Shown here: piece after piece, positions 43,423-46,632 of the stretch
Layout of the letters: each line of letters begins with the position of its first letter
Position numbering within the stretch: position 1 is the first letter of the stretch
Source of the DNA: Campylobacteraceae bacterium
GTDB taxonomy: Bacteria > Campylobacterota > Campylobacteria > Campylobacterales > Sulfurovaceae
Direction of reading: 5' to 3'
Length of the DNA stretch: 46,632 bases
Assembly (NCBI GenBank): GCA_026994745.1
Contig: JALWPZ010000218.1
Coordinates: 1 to 46,632, forward strand
Notes under the pieces: model-generated
The model's database searches: none
Told to the model about the DNA's origin: nothing
The model's input: the letters and a program-made list of their open reading frames with translations, nothing else
Position numbers and translations under genes: made by a program

Positions 43423-45274
<1,852 letters not shown>

Positions 45275-45282
45275 ACCCGACC

Positions 45283-45567
45283 GTGAAGAGCCGCCGGCCC
45301 CATCGCCACGAACCCAAAGAGCCCCTGCCGGGGGAGAGCTTCAGCTGGTTCGGCTTCTCCCTGCGCAGCGTCCTCCTGATCCTCCTGGGGATCCTGCTCT
45401 TCGCCCTCTACGTCACCTACCTCATTACCGGCAACAATTCCCTGATGGTCCTGCGAAGCGTCGAGAAAGAGAAACGGACCCTCCTGAGCGAAAAGGACCG
45501 CCTGCTCCACGAGAACCAGCGCCTGCAGAAGAAGTATTTCGAACTGCTGCAGATCACGGGGGAGTGA
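45283..45567 (+). CDS. FtsB/DivIC-like septum formation protein
   Basis: 94 residues: a short basic, proline-rich cytoplasmic N-terminus, one transmembrane helix (LRSVLLILLGILLFALYVTY), then a coiled coil (RSVEKEKRTLLSEKDRLLHE) in the periplasm. This single-pass plus coiled-coil layout and the location directly after eno are those of FtsB/DivIC, which forms the FtsQLB complex at the division site. The start is GTG, without a visible ribosome-binding site, eight bases after the eno stop, so it is likely translated by coupling. The stop codon is the first unit of a heptamer repeat tract. Confidence 0.7.
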   Translation: MKSRRPHRHEPKEPLPGESFSWFGFSLRSVLLILLGILLFALYVTYLITGNNSLMVLRSVEKEKRTLLSEKDRLLHENQRLQKKYFELLQITGE

Positions 45568-45615
45568 TTGTTCGTGATTCGTAATTCGTGATTGGTGATT
45601 CGTGAATCGTGAATC
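45565..45615 (+). repeat. heptamer repeat tract at the end of the FtsB-like gene
   Basis: Imperfect 7-bp units of the GTGATTC/GTGAATC type begin at the TGA stop codon itself and run up to the inserted element at 45616. Every unit carries TGA or TAA, and the 7-bp period puts these in all three frames. The tract resumes after the element (about 45747-45760). Confidence 0.6.
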
Positions 45616-45746
45616 GAGCCCCCTGAAAAACCCTCGTCATTCCGGACTTGATCCGGAATCTAGGACCACGCATGCCCATGATATCGTGGATCCTGAATCA
45701 AGTTCAGGATGACGGGGTCACTCTCATGAGGTTTTTCAGAGGGCTC
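45616..45746. mobile_element. MITE-like nested palindromic element
   Basis: 131 bp with near-perfect terminal inverted repeats (GAGCCCCCTGAAAAACCCTC, with its inverse at 45728-45746). Inside are two hairpins: ATTCCGGA/TCCGGAAT with loop CTTGA (45639-45659), and ATCCTGAA/TTCAGGAT with loop TCAAG (45690-45710). The two halves are themselves inverse copies. AATC flanks both ends, consistent with a 4-bp target duplication. No coding capacity. Similar CGTCATTCC... palindromes are known as dispersed repeats in other bacteria. Confidence 0.6.
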
Positions 45747-45805
45747 AATCGTGATTGGTAAGACATTCTCGGATACAAAATCTACTCGTTGTTAATTTTT
45801 CGGTT

Positions 45806-45833
45806 CCTCACTCCTCACTGCTAACTCCTCTCT
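45806..45833 (-). repeat. heptamer repeat tract at the end of the asparagine synthase gene
   Basis: Plus-strand units CCTCACT, CCTCACT, GCTAACT, CCTCTCT. They encode the last residues (VSSEE) and the stop codon of the asparagine synthase gene on the minus strand. Confidence 0.65.
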
Positions 45834-46632
45834 GTTTTTCATGCCATTTCGCCAGGAGATAGAGCGGGAAGAGGTGCTGTCCGAACTTCCCCTTTTCGAT
45901 CCGGGAAGCGAGAAAATCGAGTCGCTCCTGCCGGAAGAGGCCCGTTCGCTCCTGCAGTTTCCGGATCGCCTCCATTCCGTCACTCTCCAGGATCCATCGG
46001 ATGAAGGGGTAGTTGAGCCCCTTCTTTTTGCGATCGACGATCTCGGACGGCAGATGCTTCCGGGCGATGCGTTTGAGGATCCCTTTGGGGGCCGTGCGCA
46101 TCCGAAGCTCCGGGTCGATGGCGAAGGCGCTCTCCACCACCCTCCGGTCCAGGAAGGGGGAGCGCGCCTCGATCCCGGCGGCCATGCTGACCCGGTCCTG
46201 CTTGACCAGATAGACCTCCCCCAGGAGGACCTTCAGGTCCAGATAGCTGTACCAGTCGGCGGGGTGGCTGCGAGGAGAGGCTTCGAAGCGTTCCCTCCAT
46301 TTTCGGATCGCCTCCAGGTTCGCTCCATCCTTCACGTTCATCTTCAAAAGCCTGTCGAGTTGCCGATCGGTGTAGAGTTCGGCGTTGGAGCGGAAGATCG
46401 GCTCCCCTTCCCAGGCGCGCTTGTACCACTCCCACTCCCGGTTCTCGCTGTAGTGACGCCGGAAGTAGTTGCGCAGCCACTCCCGATAGGGGAGTTGCGC
46501 CGCCTGCTCGATGGAGTAGAACTCCCGGTAGCTGCGGTAGCCCAGGAAGAGCTCGTCGCTCCCCTCCCCTCCCAGCAGGACCCGGACCCCCTCCTTGGCC
46601 GCCTCTTTCATCAGGAAATAGAGGGGCACCAT
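45808..46632 (-). CDS. asparagine synthase (glutamine-hydrolysing), C-terminal part (truncated by window edge)
   Basis: 274 residues of the synthetase domain are visible; the N-terminal glutaminase domain lies beyond the right edge. The PPi-loop region GGEGSDELFLGYRSY, the long helical part, then DRVSMAAGIEARSPFLDRRV and KGILKRIARKHLP are the characteristic AsnB C-terminal signatures. The family makes asparagine from aspartate, ATP and glutamine, but many paralogues act in surface polysaccharide or amide modification clusters, and the missing neighbours prevent a choice. The real start is outside the window; the first visible methionine is only the edge of the sequence. The C-terminus ends in repeat-encoded residues. 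Confidence 0.88.
   Translation of the reverse strand: MVPLYFLMKEAAKEGVRVLLGGEGSDELFLGYRSYREFYSIEQAAQLPYREWLRNYFRRHYSENREWEWYKRAWEGEPIFRSNAELYTDRQLDRLLKMNVKDGANLEAIRKWRERFEASPRSHPADWYSYLDLKVLLGEVYLVKQDRVSMAAGIEARSPFLDRRVVESAFAIDPELRMRTAPKGILKRIARKHLPSEIVDRKKKGLNYPFIRWILESDGMEAIRKLQERTGLFRQERLDFLASRIEKGKFGQHLFPLYLLAKWHEKQRGVSSEE

Noticed and set aside
45565-45833. Repeat-rich spacer as a CRISPR array
   Set aside because: Units are 7 bp and contiguous, without regular 30-40 bp spacers, and no cas genes are nearby.

Overview
The window looks like a chromosomal segment of a Campylobacterota (epsilonproteobacterial) chemolithotroph, close to the Sulfurovum/Nitratifractor type. This rests on the minus-strand order pheS-pheT-aroA-ispH-rpsA-serA, on an eno gene followed by an FtsB-like gene, on promoters that mostly show only a TATAAT-like -10 box behind T-rich DNA, and on a base composition well above that of Campylobacter or Helicobacter. 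The assignment is by inspection only.

Left part (1-18.0 kb), mostly housekeeping. It holds a truncated class I/II aminotransferase, a DedA membrane protein, a DJ-1/PfpI protein, elongation factor P, and a tripartite RND efflux operon (tolC-type, adaptor, and a pump permease encoded as two separate polypeptides). Then come serA, rpsA, ispH, aroA, pheT and pheS. The four-gene efflux operon and the pheS-pheT-aroA-ispH run are each joined throughout by 4-bp ATGA stop/start overlaps.

Middle part (17.7-43.3 kb), an accessory island. A MntA/HepT toxin-antitoxin pair and a HIT-family gene precede two tandem giant genes of 3469 and about 4127 codons. Both encode LapA-like type I secreted surface adhesins. 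They share an N-terminal retention-type module, a short linker motif, a closing secretion tail and an upstream palindrome plus promoter, but carry different arrays of VCBS, LamG-like, tandem-95 and T1SS-143 type repeats. The island closes with an orphan MntA-like gene, apparently leaderless, and a TumE/TumA-like toxin-antitoxin pair whose promoter overlaps a perfect inverted repeat. No dedicated type I secretion ABC transporter, LapD or LapG gene is in the window.

Right part (43.3-46.6 kb): a truncated-hemoglobin gene, enolase, an FtsB/DivIC-like membrane protein and the 3' end of an asparagine synthase gene.

The spacers are unusually structured. They contain palindromes with a constant TTCA centre and covarying arms, two related composite elements, 7-bp repeat tracts that place stop codons in several frames at gene ends, and a 131-bp MITE-like element inserted in one such tract.
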